Positions 53,985 to 62,933 of a DNA stretch of 64,000 bases are shown here, piece by piece. Both the position numbers and the translations under genes were made by a program. Numbering within the stretch: the stretch's first letter is position 1; every line of letters starts with the position of its first letter. Below the pieces are notes generated by a model. The model was not told the origin of the DNA. It saw only the letters and a program-made list of their open reading frames with translations, and made no database searches. The stretch comes from Nitrospirales bacterium (lineage in GTDB: Bacteria; Nitrospirota; Nitrospiria; Nitrospirales; UBA8639), in assembly GCA_020027205.1 (NCBI GenBank), contig JAHRAQ010000012.1, forward strand, positions 16,426-80,425. Reading direction: 5' to 3'.

Positions 53985-55933
53985 TGACGTGGCTGCGCGT
54001 CATCCTGTGGACGTCGGTCTCCGGCCTGTGCGCCGTCTCGTTCGGCATCGTCACCGGGCTGGTGAACCCCGACGAACCCGTCAACGGACTCTGGCTGGTC
54101 ACCGCCGCCGGCTGCTTTCACGTTCTGGCCTACCGCTTTTACGGACGGTTCCTGGCCCGGCGGGTCATGGAACTGGACGACCGCCGGCCAACCCCGGCCG
54201 TGCAACTCCGGGACGACGTCAACTATTATCCCGCCAACAAATACGTGCTGTTCGGACACCATTTCGCCGCCATCGCCGGCGCGGGGCCGTTGCTGGGACC
54301 GGTGCTGGCGGCGCAGTTCGGATTTTTGCCGGGGCTGCTGTGGATTGTCATCGGCGCCGTGGTGGCCGGCGCCGTTCAGGATTTTGTCATTCTTGTCGGC
54401 TCCCTGCGCCGCCACGGCCGCTCGCTCCCGGAAATCGCGCGCGCGGAAATCGGATGGGTCACGGGGACGGCCACCGCCGTGGCCGTGTTCTTTATCGTCA
54501 TCGTGGCGCTGGCCGGGCTGGGGCTGGCCGTGGTCAACGCGCTCGAACACAATCCCTGGGGCACGTTCACCGTCGCCATGACCATCCCCATCGCCCTGTT
54601 CATGGGCTGGTATCACCACCGCCTGCGCCCCGGGCGCGTGGGGGAAATGTCCCTCATCGGCCTCGCGCTGCTGGCACTGGCCGTCGTGTTCGGCAACACG
54701 GCGGCCCAGTCGGACCTGGCGGTCTGGTTCACCCACGACCGGACCACGCTGGTGTGGCTGCTGGCCGGATACGGCTTTCTCGCGTCGGCGCTCCCCATGT
54801 GGATGCTGCTGATTCCCAGGGATTATCTGTCGACGTTTATGAAACTCGGCGTGATCGGCCTGCTGGCCGCCGGCGTGGTCGCGCTCGCCCCCGACCTTCA
54901 CATGCCGCGCGTCACCCGTTTCATCGACGGCGGCGGGCCGATTATCCCCGGCCCCCTGTTTCCCTTTTTGTTTATCACCATCGCCTGCGGCGCCATTTCC
55001 GGTTTTCATTCGCTGGTGTCGTCGGGCACCACGCCCAAACTCATCGCGCGCGAGTCGCAGGCCCTGGTGGGCTACGGTGCCATGCTGCTGGAAAGTTTTG
55101 TCGGGGTCATGGCGCTGATCGCGGCGTCCCTGCTCATCCCCGGCGATTACTTCGCCATGAACACGCGCCTGCCGGCGGACGCACTGGCGGCCATGGGCTT
55201 CCCCGTGGCGCACATCGACACCCTCTCGCGCCTCGTGGAAACGGACGTGGCCGGCCGGCCGGGAGGCGCGGTGTCGCTGGCCGTGGGCATGGCCTGGATT
55301 TTTTCCGCCCTGCCGGGCATGGCCGGGCTGATGGCCTACTGGTATCAATTCGCGCTGCTGTTCGAAGCCCTGTTTATCCTGACGACCATCGACGCGGGCA
55401 CCCGCGTGGCGCGCTACGTGGTGCAGGAACTGGGGGGGCGCCTGTACGCGCCGCTTCGCCGCATCAACTGGTGGCCCGGCGTCGTCGGCACGAGCGCGTT
55501 CGTGGTCGGCGCGTGGGGATGGCTCATCGGCACGGGCACCATCGCCACCATCTGGCCCATGTTCGGCGCGGCCAACCAGTTGCTGGGGACCGTGGCGTTG
55601 TGCGTCGGCACCACCCTGCTCATCAACATGGGCAAGGCCCGCTACCTCTGGGTCACGGCGGCGCCCATGGTGTTCGTGGGCGTCATCACGCTGACGGGCT
55701 GCTATGAACTGTGGTGGATGTTCGTGGCGCGCGCGCGCGCCGCCGCGGACCCGGTGGCCACGGCGACCATGGCGCTCAACGCCGCGCTGGTGGGGGTGGT
55801 GGCGGCGCTGGCCTGCGTGGTACTGATCGACAGCGCGAGACATTGGTATCGACGCCTCGTCCTGAAACAACCGCCGCCGACCACGGAGCGCGGCGACGAC
55901 GGGCTGCGACTGCCGGCGGGGAAATGCTGCTGA
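53984..55933 (+). CDS. cstA: CstA-family carbon starvation transporter
   Basis: 649-residue polytopic membrane protein with ~16 helices. Signatures of the CstA/BtsT (pyruvate or peptide) family: DDVNYYPANKYVLFGHHFAAIAGAGPLLGPVLAAQ, RAEIGWVTG, SGFHSLVSSGTTPKLI, and FEALFILTTIDAGTRVARY with an AANQLLGTVAL motif near the C-terminus. Likely imports pyruvate or small peptides by proton or sodium symport under starvation. It is tightly coupled to the PGPGW gene. No LytS/BtsS two-component regulator is adjacent. Confidence 0.94.
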   Translation: MTWLRVILWTSVSGLCAVSFGIVTGLVNPDEPVNGLWLVTAAGCFHVLAYRFYGRFLARRVMELDDRRPTPAVQLRDDVNYYPANKYVLFGHHFAAIAGAGPLLGPVLAAQFGFLPGLLWIVIGAVVAGAVQDFVILVGSLRRHGRSLPEIARAEIGWVTGTATAVAVFFIVIVALAGLGLAVVNALEHNPWGTFTVAMTIPIALFMGWYHHRLRPGRVGEMSLIGLALLALAVVFGNTAAQSDLAVWFTHDRTTLVWLLAGYGFLASALPMWMLLIPRDYLSTFMKLGVIGLLAAGVVALAPDLHMPRVTRFIDGGGPIIPGPLFPFLFITIACGAISGFHSLVSSGTTPKLIARESQALVGYGAMLLESFVGVMALIAASLLIPGDYFAMNTRLPADALAAMGFPVAHIDTLSRLVETDVAGRPGGAVSLAVGMAWIFSALPGMAGLMAYWYQFALLFEALFILTTIDAGTRVARYVVQELGGRLYAPLRRINWWPGVVGTSAFVVGAWGWLIGTGTIATIWPMFGAANQLLGTVALCVGTTLLINMGKARYLWVTAAPMVFVGVITLTGCYELWWMFVARARAAADPVATATMALNAALVGVVAALACVVLIDSARHWYRRLVLKQPPPTTERGDDGLRLPAGKCC

Positions 55934-55975
55934 CGGAAGCCGGACGCCCGGCGGCCGCACAAAGGAGACGAACGC

Positions 55976-56470
55976 ATGGCCGGAACATCCTCGTTTGACA
56001 TCACGTCCACCGTGGACGCACAGGAAGTCAAAAACGCGGTGGAGCAGACCACGAAAGAACTCGGCCAGCGGTTCGACTTCAAAGGGTCGCGCGCGAACGT
56101 CGAGTTCGATGACAAAGAAGGGCTGCGCGTCGAAGCGGACGACGACTACAAACTCACGGCGGTCCTCGACATCCTCAAGAGCAAATGCGTGAAACGCGGC
56201 GTGTCGCTGAAAGCCCTCATCCACGGCAAGATCGAACCGGCCCTCGGCGGCGCCGTGCGGCAGCGGATTACCATTCAGAACGGCATCGCGGACGACAAGG
56301 CCAAGGCCATCGCGAAAAGCGTCCGGGAAAACAAGTTCAAGGCCCAGGCGCAGATTCAGGGCGACGTCGTGCGCGTGCAAAGCAAAAGCCGTGACGAACT
56401 GCAAGCCGTCATCGCGTTCCTCAAAGCGCAGGATTTCGGCATCGACATGCAATTCGTCAATTACCGCTGA
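55976..56470 (+). CDS. yajQ: YajQ-family nucleotide-binding protein
   Basis: 164 residues of two ferredoxin-like folds: FDITSTVDAQEVKNAVEQ, FDFKGSRANVEFDDKEGL, ALIHGKIEPALGGAVRQ and KAIAKSVRENKFKAQAQIQG with the closing DFGIDMQFVNYR. YajQ proteins bind nucleotides (cyclic di-GMP in Xanthomonas, GTP or tRNA in others) and act as regulators; the ligand here is unknown. A GGAG site precedes the ATG. The stop is followed by the second copy of the 108-bp palindromic element. Confidence 0.94.
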   Translation: MAGTSSFDITSTVDAQEVKNAVEQTTKELGQRFDFKGSRANVEFDDKEGLRVEADDDYKLTAVLDILKSKCVKRGVSLKALIHGKIEPALGGAVRQRITIQNGIADDKAKAIAKSVRENKFKAQAQIQGDVVRVQSKSRDELQAVIAFLKAQDFGIDMQFVNYR

Positions 56471-56482
56471 CTTCCCGCTTGT

Positions 56483-56588
56483 ATTTTTCGTCCCATGCAG
56501 CGTTGGGCGGCTTGGGCGCTCGGTCAACGTGCGGACGCACGCCTCCCTCGCCCCCGGCGCCGCCCGCCTTGCCTGGAACGAAAAATCC
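56483..56588. repeat. 108-bp palindromic element, copy 2
   Basis: Reverse-oriented copy of the element at 5305-5413. Starts ATTTTTCGTCCCATGCAGCG and ends CCTTGCCTGGAACGAAAAAT. Differences at the two ends are largely matched (TTTTTTG in copy 1, TTTTTCG in copy 2, on both arms), consistent with selection for the hairpin. It lies 13 bases after the yajQ stop. Confidence 0.8.
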
Positions 56589-56600
56589 TGCGCGGCGATA

Positions 56601-56996
56601 CCCTTCCGTCATTCCCGCTCTCCCCCTCCGTCATTCCCGACCCCCGAATGAAAACGCCTGTCCCCGACATTTTTAATCGGGGATCGGGGGCAGGCGTTAG
56701 TAGTCGGGAAGTATTTGCCTCCTTCCGTCATTCCCGACGTTAGTAGTCGGGAATCCATCCTTCAGTTTCCTTCCGGGGAGACGAAGAAACAGAAAGATGG
56801 ATTCCCGACAAAAGATGTCGGGAATGACGGAGGGGAATGGATTCCGCGTGCGCACGATTCTCCGGCCAATGGACATCGTTGACACGGAATGACGGAGGGG
56901 GCTACCGTCATGCCCACCGCCCCTCCCTCCGTCATTCCCGACGTTAGTAGTCGGGAAGTATTTGCCGAAGGTAAATGCTCCGAAGGTCCATCTTTC
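56601..56996. repeat. REP-like repeat array downstream of yajQ
   Basis: Contains a nested unit with inner CCCCGAC..GTCGGGG-type arms (ATTCCCGACCCCCGAATGAAAACG and AGGCGTTAGTAGTCGGG), an inverted short-loop pair, a long-loop unit and the alternative-edge unit ending CTCCGAAGGTCC. No gene between 56471 and 57020. Confidence 0.88.
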
Positions 56997-57020
56997 TGTT
57001 TCCTTGTTCCGTCCGGCACG

Positions 57021-57049
57021 TTGCATCCGCGCCGGGCATCAGGTAAGTT
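57021..57049 (+). promoter_or_regulatory. Putative promoter of the pseudo-caspase lipoprotein gene
   Basis: TTGCAT (57021-57026), 17-base spacer, TAAGTT (57044-57049), 42 bases before the ATG at 57091. Confidence 0.5.
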
Positions 57050-57090
57050 CAAGCGGACATGAACGCCGCCACAGCCGTCACATCCTTCAC

Positions 57091-59943
57091 ATGAGAGCGC
57101 CGCGTATGACACCGCGTACGGCGCTGCTGTTCGCCTGCCTGGCGCTGTCGGGCTGTCAGGCCCTCGGCCTGCCGGCGCCGAGTTTGCCGCGCACCGGCTT
57201 TGAGACGGACCCGGAGCCGGTCCTTCCCGTCTCCGTGGCCTATGCCTTCGACGCGAGCGTGACGGACGCCCGCATCGACACGCGGGCCTGCGGATTGCCC
57301 TATACCCTGAACGCGGGAGAGATTATTCCCCAGGCGTTTCTCGCGGTGGGACGGGAGCGGTTTCAATCCGTCTCGGCCTATGCGGGCGACGGCGACGCGG
57401 TGCGCGCGGCGCAGTCACCCGACCTCACCGTCCACATCAACCTGGTCAGTCACTCGCTGCAGGACGTCGACCGCATCGCGGAAGAAGACAACTATCTGGT
57501 CTTTCTCAACCTGCAACTGCAGGCCGTGTTCCTGGACCGGAACGGAACGGAACTGGCGCGCATCCCGCTGCGTTTCAACGAGCAGATGACCGTCTGGACA
57601 CCGGCCCTGACCGGCCACTCCGTGTCATGCGTCACCGGACAATACGATGACACCGTCGGGAGCGCGGCGCGAAATCTGGCCGAACACCTCGCGGACGTGG
57701 TGCCGGAACTGCTCCCACAGGGCGCGCCGGCGGCGGCACCGGCGGTGGCGGCGGCACCGGCAACGACAGTTGTGACCGCCCGACCGGCCGCGCCGGTGAC
57801 GCCGCAGGGTGTCACACCGACAACGCCGCCGGCCGCCGCATCGACAATCCCGCCGGTCATCCCGCAGGCCGCGCCGCAGGTCGTCACGCCGCCACCCACG
57901 GCAGCCCCGCCGCCGTTGCGCGCCGCGCCGGTGACCGGGCCGACGCTGACGTTTCGCACCAGATTGAAGGACGCCAACGAAAATCTGATCCTGGAAGCCG
58001 GCGAAACCCTTGTGCTGGAAATCGAGACCACGCACACGGGCGCGCGCCCGCTGATGGCCGCGCGCGCCGACCTGACCGGAAGCGACGTCCTGGTCAAAGC
58101 CTTTTCCGACGTCACCTCGCTGCCCGTCGGCCTCGGCGAGTTTCAACCGGGAGAAACCAAAACCACGGAGATTCGCGGCCGCCTGCCGCTCACCGTGAAC
58201 GAGCCGACGGGGGAATTAATCATCTCGCTGACCCCCGCCGGCGGGAGCGCGCCCGTCGGCACGCACCGCATTCTCGCGCCGCTGCGCGCCGAAGCGCCCG
58301 CCGCGCAGACGTCCGCCGACTCCGCGCAGGCCGCCGGTGCATCCGCCGGGCCGCCGGGCCTTGAGACGTCACCCGGAGAAAACTACGTGGCCGTCCTCAT
58401 CGGCATGGACGCCTACCGTGACGACTGGCCGGACGCCTATCACGTCCCCGCCGGGCGCATGAAAACCGTGGGCGAACGCCTGCGCTCGACCGGCGCGTTC
58501 ACCGAGCCGAACATTCGCGTTCTCGAAGGCCGCCACGCCGCCAAATCGGACATCGAAGAAGCGCTGTTCACCTGGGGGCGTGAACGCCTCGACGCGAACT
58601 CCGTGCTGCTGGTGTATTTTTCCGGGCAGGCCGTCAAAAACCCGACGAGCGGAGAAGTCTACCTGGTGCCCCACGAAGGGTCGCCGGACGCATCGGCGAA
58701 CCGGCTCATCTCCCTGCGCACGCTGCAACGCGCTCTGGACACGTTTGACAACCGGCTGACGCTGCTGCTCCTTGACGCGCCCCTGATTCCCCTGAACCAT
58801 CCGGCGGACAACTCCGGCGGCGACGAATCCCGTCTCGTTCGCTGGGACGGCGGCCTGTCGGACAACACCTCACTCGTACAACTTCGCCATGTGCCCGATG
58901 ACGGGGACGATGCCGCCGGCGGCGCCGCTGCCGCCGCCGACGTTTTCGCCGGGCTGATTGCGGGTGCGGGCGACAGGCGGGACGTGACCGTGGGCGACTT
59001 TCTCGAAAGCGCGGCGCGCGTGAGCGAGGTCACCCATGCTCTTCCGGTGTCCTCGCCCCTGTTGGACATTCCGCTCACGCGGCACACGACCGCGGCCGGC
59101 GTCGGCAACGCCGCGACACCGGACGCCCTGCCGTCGGCACCGGCGGCGGCGGTAGCGCCGGTGGCGACGGCAACGCCCGAAGTCGCCCCGACGCCGGCAC
59201 CGACAATGCCCGACACCGACATTGACGCCGATGCCAACGCCGACATCGACCCGGCACCGGCACCGACCGAGTCCACTGTCGCACCCGCTCCGACGCCGGC
59301 GCCGACGATGCCCGACACCGACCTCGCCGCGACACCGGCGGCGGCGGAGCCAACCGAATCCACAGCCGCGCCCCCCGCGACGCCGCCAGCGGGAGAACCG
59401 TCGGCGGACAAGTTGCTGGCGGAGGAAACAGTGGCTGAACCCGCCGTTGAACCCGTTGTCGAACCCGCTCCGACGACGGCGGTGGTGGAACCTTCATCGG
59501 ACCTTCCGCCGACAGAGGAAACGGTCGTCGAGACCGATGTCAACGAACCCGCGACACCGGACGACTCGTTGCCGGGACCGGCGGCACCCACCGCCAAGCC
59601 CGCCCCAACGCCGCCGGCAACGCCTGTACCGGACAGTCCGCCGGCGGGAGAAACGGTGACTGAACCGGTCACTGAACCTGTGATTGAACCCGTGGTCGAA
59701 CCTGTGGTCGAGTCCACCACAACACCGGCGGCGGAACCGTCGCCGGACACGCCGACGGCGGAGGAAACGGTGGTTGAGCCTGTCGCCGAACCTGTGGTCG
59801 AACCCGTCGTTGAACCTGCACCGGACAGTCCACCGGCGGGAGAACCGCTTGCCGAACCAGCCGCCGAACCGACCGCCGAACCCGTGGTCGAACCCGGTGT
59901 CACAAACCCCGCAACGCCGGAAAATCCGTCGATGGAAAACTGA
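57091..59943 (+). CDS. Large lipoprotein with a degenerate caspase-like domain and acidic Pro/Glu/Val-rich tail
   Basis: 950 residues. A lipoprotein signal (TALLFACLALSGC, Cys22) is followed by a ~190-residue N-domain, a Pro/Ala/Thr linker, an Ig-like or DUF-type domain (about 290-400; TLTFRTRLKDANENLILEAGE) and a p20-caspase-like fold at ~430-570 (YVAVLIGMDAYRDDWPDAYH; SVLLVYFSGQAVKN; TLLLLDAPLIPL). In active caspases the His sits in SGHG and the Cys in D-x-C; here these are SGQA (Gln513) and DAPL (Pro564), so it should not be proteolytic. The last ~270 residues are low-complexity EPVVEP/TPAP repeats. An alternative start is ATG 57106. Role unknown; a surface scaffold is an inference. Confidence 0.75.
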   Translation: MRAPRMTPRTALLFACLALSGCQALGLPAPSLPRTGFETDPEPVLPVSVAYAFDASVTDARIDTRACGLPYTLNAGEIIPQAFLAVGRERFQSVSAYAGDGDAVRAAQSPDLTVHINLVSHSLQDVDRIAEEDNYLVFLNLQLQAVFLDRNGTELARIPLRFNEQMTVWTPALTGHSVSCVTGQYDDTVGSAARNLAEHLADVVPELLPQGAPAAAPAVAAAPATTVVTARPAAPVTPQGVTPTTPPAAASTIPPVIPQAAPQVVTPPPTAAPPPLRAAPVTGPTLTFRTRLKDANENLILEAGETLVLEIETTHTGARPLMAARADLTGSDVLVKAFSDVTSLPVGLGEFQPGETKTTEIRGRLPLTVNEPTGELIISLTPAGGSAPVGTHRILAPLRAEAPAAQTSADSAQAAGASAGPPGLETSPGENYVAVLIGMDAYRDDWPDAYHVPAGRMKTVGERLRSTGAFTEPNIRVLEGRHAAKSDIEEALFTWGRERLDANSVLLVYFSGQAVKNPTSGEVYLVPHEGSPDASANRLISLRTLQRALDTFDNRLTLLLLDAPLIPLNHPADNSGGDESRLVRWDGGLSDNTSLVQLRHVPDDGDDAAGGAAAAADVFAGLIAGAGDRRDVTVGDFLESAARVSEVTHALPVSSPLLDIPLTRHTTAAGVGNAATPDALPSAPAAAVAPVATATPEVAPTPAPTMPDTDIDADANADIDPAPAPTESTVAPAPTPAPTMPDTDLAATPAAAEPTESTAAPPATPPAGEPSADKLLAEETVAEPAVEPVVEPAPTTAVVEPSSDLPPTEETVVETDVNEPATPDDSLPGPAAPTAKPAPTPPATPVPDSPPAGETVTEPVTEPVIEPVVEPVVESTTTPAAEPSPDTPTAEETVVEPVAEPVVEPVVEPAPDSPPAGEPLAEPAAEPTAEPVVEPGVTNPATPENPSMEN

Positions 59944-59959
59944 ACGGGGTCGGCACCGC

Positions 59960-60170
59960 CCCCTCCGTCATTCCCGACCCCCGAATGAAAACGTCGGGGG
60001 CAGGCATCTTTAGTCGGGAATCCATCCTTCAGTTGTCTTTCCCTAGTTGGGACAAGGAAAAAGAAGGATGGATTCCCGATTACTAACGTCGGGAATGACG
60101 GAGGGAGGAGACTGGATTCCCGATTAAAAATGTCGGGAATGACGGAAGGAGGGGGCGGGAATGACGGAGG
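59960..60170. repeat. REP-like repeats before the toxin-antitoxin pair
   Basis: A nested unit (ATTCCCGACCCCCGAATGAAAACG..), an inverted short-loop pair around CCCTAGTTGGGACAAGG and a further reversed unit. No gene between 59944 and 60233. Confidence 0.85.
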
Positions 60171-60233
60171 GGGGAAGTGACGGAAACGACGGGACGGGTA
60201 GCGTCAGGCGATCAACGCGACACGAATGGTGCC

Positions 60234-60431
60234 CTAAAACTTATGTTGTATTTCTGCCTGTTTCATAATCGCGTTTGCGGTGTGGCGGGATTTCAGATTG
60301 GTGGATACGGTGACATGTACGGCCTTGTCAACATTCGTCCAAATTTCGTGGGAGCCGCTTCCTGAACGCCGTTTGGAATAGCCGTGTTGTGCCAGCATAT
60401 TCGTGACAGCCTTGTAGTATCCTCGCGCCAC
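60234..60431 (-). CDS. hicA: HicA-family toxin (mRNA interferase-like)
   Basis: 65 residues forming the small double-stranded-RNA-binding-like HicA fold: YYKAVTNMLAQHGYSKRRSGSGSHEIWTN, with the catalytic His in GSHEIW, and the second strand VHVTVSTNLKSRHTANAIMKQAEI. HicA cleaves mRNA and tmRNA when free of its antitoxin. It starts with GTG that shares one base with the antitoxin stop (TAGTG), so translation is coupled. Order is antitoxin first, toxin second, the reverse of the classical hicAB operon. Size fits the family well. Confidence 0.85.
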   Translation of the reverse strand: MARGYYKAVTNMLAQHGYSKRRSGSGSHEIWTNVDKAVHVTVSTNLKSRHTANAIMKQAEIQHKF

Positions 60432-60694
60432 TACCCCGCCGGCGCCAGCCGCTGATACATGGCGATCGGCACGACTTCCGGCACTCGGCCCGGCAACGCT
60501 TTGTTTTGCAAAGCAAGTAGTCGCGGCACCAGCACCTGGACTTCCTTCGCGAGTTCATCCAGCGAAGCGGCCTCAACCACCAGGCCGGGCACATGCTCAC
60601 TGGTGGCGGTCCATACCTTTGCCTCGTCATCCCACACCGACCGCACCAGAATTTCCGTGGTTCGTTTTCCCGTTTTTGGATTTTTAGATTTCAT
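60431..60694 (-). CDS. HicB-like / DUF1902 antitoxin
   Basis: About 87 residues. EILVRSVWDDEAKVWTATSEHVPGLVVEAASLDELAKEV is the HicB/DUF1902 partial RNase H-like fold, which binds and blocks HicA. It has no C-terminal helix-turn-helix or ribbon-helix-helix DNA-binding domain, so repression of its own promoter would need another contact. The start is uncertain: ATG 60694 or GTG 60703. A possible promoter lies at 60752-60782 (TTGACA then a loosely spaced TACAAT on the minus strand). It is translationally linked to hicA. Confidence 0.82.
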   Translation of the reverse strand: MKSKNPKTGKRTTEILVRSVWDDEAKVWTATSEHVPGLVVEAASLDELAKEVQVLVPRLLALQNKALPGRVPEVVPIAMYQRLAPAG

Positions 60695-60816
60695 GGTTCG
60701 CACTTCGTGTTCTTGATTTGCAAATACATTGTCCGATGATGTCGTGCGGCAATTGTATGGGAAATCAGGCCATCCTTGTCAAGACAGCCGGCAGTTTTTT
60801 ATTTCTCAAAAGCGCA

Positions 60817-60855
60817 CAAAAAAATCCCCGCCGGGGGGTGGCCCTCGGCGGGGAT
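60817..60855 (-). terminator. Intrinsic terminator of the porin gene
   Basis: On the minus strand: stem ATCCCCGCCG (60855-60846) and its partner CGGCGGGGAT (60833-60824), separated by a 12-base loop, followed by a run of T (from plus-strand A 60818-60824). A strong 10-bp stem directly after the porin stop. Confidence 0.85.
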
Positions 60856-60904
60856 GGGATGAGGGCGGGGAGGCGTGTGCCTCCCCGCGCGATGCAACAA
60901 CGGA

Positions 60905-62443
60905 TTAGAAGTTAATCCAGAGTTGGGTGTAGCCCCAGGTTTCGGAACTTGGGTCGGCGATTGTGTTAGCCGCTCCAGTTTCGACGAAATCTCCCGGGAA
61001 GAACACACCGCCGCCGATCTGCCAGCCCACGTGGTTGCCCGGCGTGAAAAACTTGGTATAGACCACGTCAATTTCCTGGCCCAGATCGTCCTCGGTGTTG
61101 TTTGTTGCCGAACGCATAAACGCCGTTTGAGCGGCGCCATACCAGTGATCCCGCTCTTCATTCAGCGCAAACCAGTGTCCGCTGACCTCAAAGTGACTGG
61201 CCTTGGTGGGCCGCACCTGAAGGCCGACCGAATAATGCTTCATGTTTTTCCAGGACATGCGGTCCATGTACCCGAAGTGAATGTGGTTGGTGGGGTACAA
61301 CTGGTCAAAGCCACCCCAGGTATCGTCAGCGGGGTTTTCATCTCCGGACGCGAAGTTGATTTCACCGCCCAGACGGGGTTGCATCGGCACCGGCAACGTC
61401 ACACCCGCGTCAAAATGGAAGGCGTGGGCCTCAATATCCATATCCCGGCCCGTCGTCTCGTTCGCCCCGATATCCCCTAACTGGTAGTACCCTTCCAGCG
61501 TGGCGTCCACACGGGCGCCGGCCAGAGGCATTTTCTTGACCACCCGACCGCCAAGGGTATGGCGGGACTGGTTGCTTGGACGGGGAAGTACCAAGTCGGC
61601 AGTATCGCTTATTCTACGATGAGTGCCGCCGTTGTGCCAGATATAGGTCGGCTCCACGACCATGCCCATGATTTTCATGGGCGCGCGGACAAAGATAACA
61701 TCGCCATCCGCGTTGCCATCCGTTCTGGTGAATTGATCGGTAGCCGTGCCCGGACGACCACAACCACCTGACGTTACACCACTACAGTTGGTCTCATCCA
61801 CCCGCAACCAGCCAACTTGCAGGTTGGTCGACGCATTGAGTTTGTAGTTGGCGGTCACGCCGTCAAACGACCATCCCACGTTGTTCCAGTCAAAATGCCC
61901 GAACATGCGATGGTTGCCCCAGACGACCATTTGCCGCCCGGCTTTGATGGTGAGGTCCGGCGCGAGAAAGTTCCGGACCAACATGAAGGCCTGACGGGCA
62001 AAGAGGGTGCCATCAGACGAATTGGGATCTCCCCCCGCACTGTTCCGACCCGACCCCCAGTTTTTGGAGTACTGCGGCTGAAAGAAGAACGTCACGTCCG
62101 GCGACACGGCATAGTGGAAACCCAGCCGCGTCCACTGCTGCACAAAAAACGTGTTGTTCTGCCCGGCACTAAACCCGATGTTGTTCCGAAACTCCGGCCG
62201 CACCCGGATGTCGCCGGAGATGGTCAACTTGCTCGCGTCGAACAACTTGCTGGTGGGCGGATCGAACTTGTGATACGGAATCAAATCCGGAATGGCGCGC
62301 GGCACCGCCGGCACGGCCGTGTTCTTGTCCGTGGCCGGAGTGGTCTTTTCGGCCACCGCCGGCATGGCCGTCATCGCCACACACAGGACGGCGACAGCCG
62401 GGACGGTCTTCGCCGTCCTCGTGAAAAATTGCAGTGGGTTCAT
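60905..62443 (-). CDS. Outer-membrane porin, alginate-export (AlgE/DUF1302-like) family
   Basis: 512 residues. Signal peptide (AVPAVAVLCVAMTAMPAVA), a short linker, then a beta-barrel with alternating hydrophobic strands: LTISGDIRVRPEFRNNIGF, FFVQQWTRLGFHYAVSPDVTFFFQPQ, APDLTIKAGRQMVVWGNHRMFG, and many further amphipathic strands to the terminal aromatic LWINF, the signal for outer-membrane insertion by Bam. AGRQxxxWG..R is a hallmark of the alginate-export group. A very strong GGAGGAGGAGG site precedes ATG 62443. An intrinsic terminator ends it. The substrate is not known; in other phyla relatives carry anions or polysaccharides. Confidence 0.9.
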   Translation of the reverse strand: MNPLQFFTRTAKTVPAVAVLCVAMTAMPAVAEKTTPATDKNTAVPAVPRAIPDLIPYHKFDPPTSKLFDASKLTISGDIRVRPEFRNNIGFSAGQNNTFFVQQWTRLGFHYAVSPDVTFFFQPQYSKNWGSGRNSAGGDPNSSDGTLFARQAFMLVRNFLAPDLTIKAGRQMVVWGNHRMFGHFDWNNVGWSFDGVTANYKLNASTNLQVGWLRVDETNCSGVTSGGCGRPGTATDQFTRTDGNADGDVIFVRAPMKIMGMVVEPTYIWHNGGTHRRISDTADLVLPRPSNQSRHTLGGRVVKKMPLAGARVDATLEGYYQLGDIGANETTGRDMDIEAHAFHFDAGVTLPVPMQPRLGGEINFASGDENPADDTWGGFDQLYPTNHIHFGYMDRMSWKNMKHYSVGLQVRPTKASHFEVSGHWFALNEERDHWYGAAQTAFMRSATNNTEDDLGQEIDVVYTKFFTPGNHVGWQIGGGVFFPGDFVETGAANTIADPSSETWGYTQLWINF

Positions 62444-62565
62444 CTTCCTCCTCCTCCTTTGATGACGAAAAATAACCCCCGTTCCCCTTGTCTGCCTGAC
62501 GCAAAATCGCCCCAGACTGCGAACCCGCTCTCCTGATTGACGGGCACGCCAGCATGGGGAGCCGA

Positions 62566-62595
62566 CCTATAGCATGGTTCGCCCCCCGCTGGCAA
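62566..62595 (-). promoter_or_regulatory. Putative porin promoter
   Basis: On the minus strand: TTGCCA (62595-62590), 18-base spacer, TATAGG (62571-62566), about 123 bases before the porin start. Confidence 0.55.
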
Positions 62596-62726
62596 GACTT
62601 TTTTCACGCCCCCCGCCCCCGCCGCGGGATGGATGCCCGGAGCGGGCCGGGCGACCATGGCGAGGGCCGGCAAGACGGTGGTGGCGGTGTCCCGCCCGCG
62701 CCTGCGCGCCTTCCCTGCCCGCTCCC

Positions 62727-62885
62727 GCCGTCATTCCCGACGTCTTTTGTCGGGAATCCATCTTTCTGTCGTTCTGTCCTTTGGTTAGGACAAGGCAACT
62801 GAAGGATGGATTCCCGATTACTAATGTCGGGAATGACGGACGGAGGAGGCGGGAATGACGGAGGGAGGGGGCGGGAATGACGGAC
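62727..62885. repeat. REP-like repeats between the porin and tatA genes
   Basis: An inverted short-loop pair around GTCCTTTGGTTAGGACAAGG and a short GGCGGGAATGACGG tandem (about 62845-62885). No gene. Confidence 0.85.
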
Positions 62886-62933
62886 GGGGCGGGCGTGACG
62901 GACAGAAGGGGCGAACAATCCAAGCGGCCGTTG

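Noticed and set aside
53744..56527. A 927-codon minus-strand frame opposite cstA and yajQ
   Set aside because: Shadow of two well-identified genes, without motifs.
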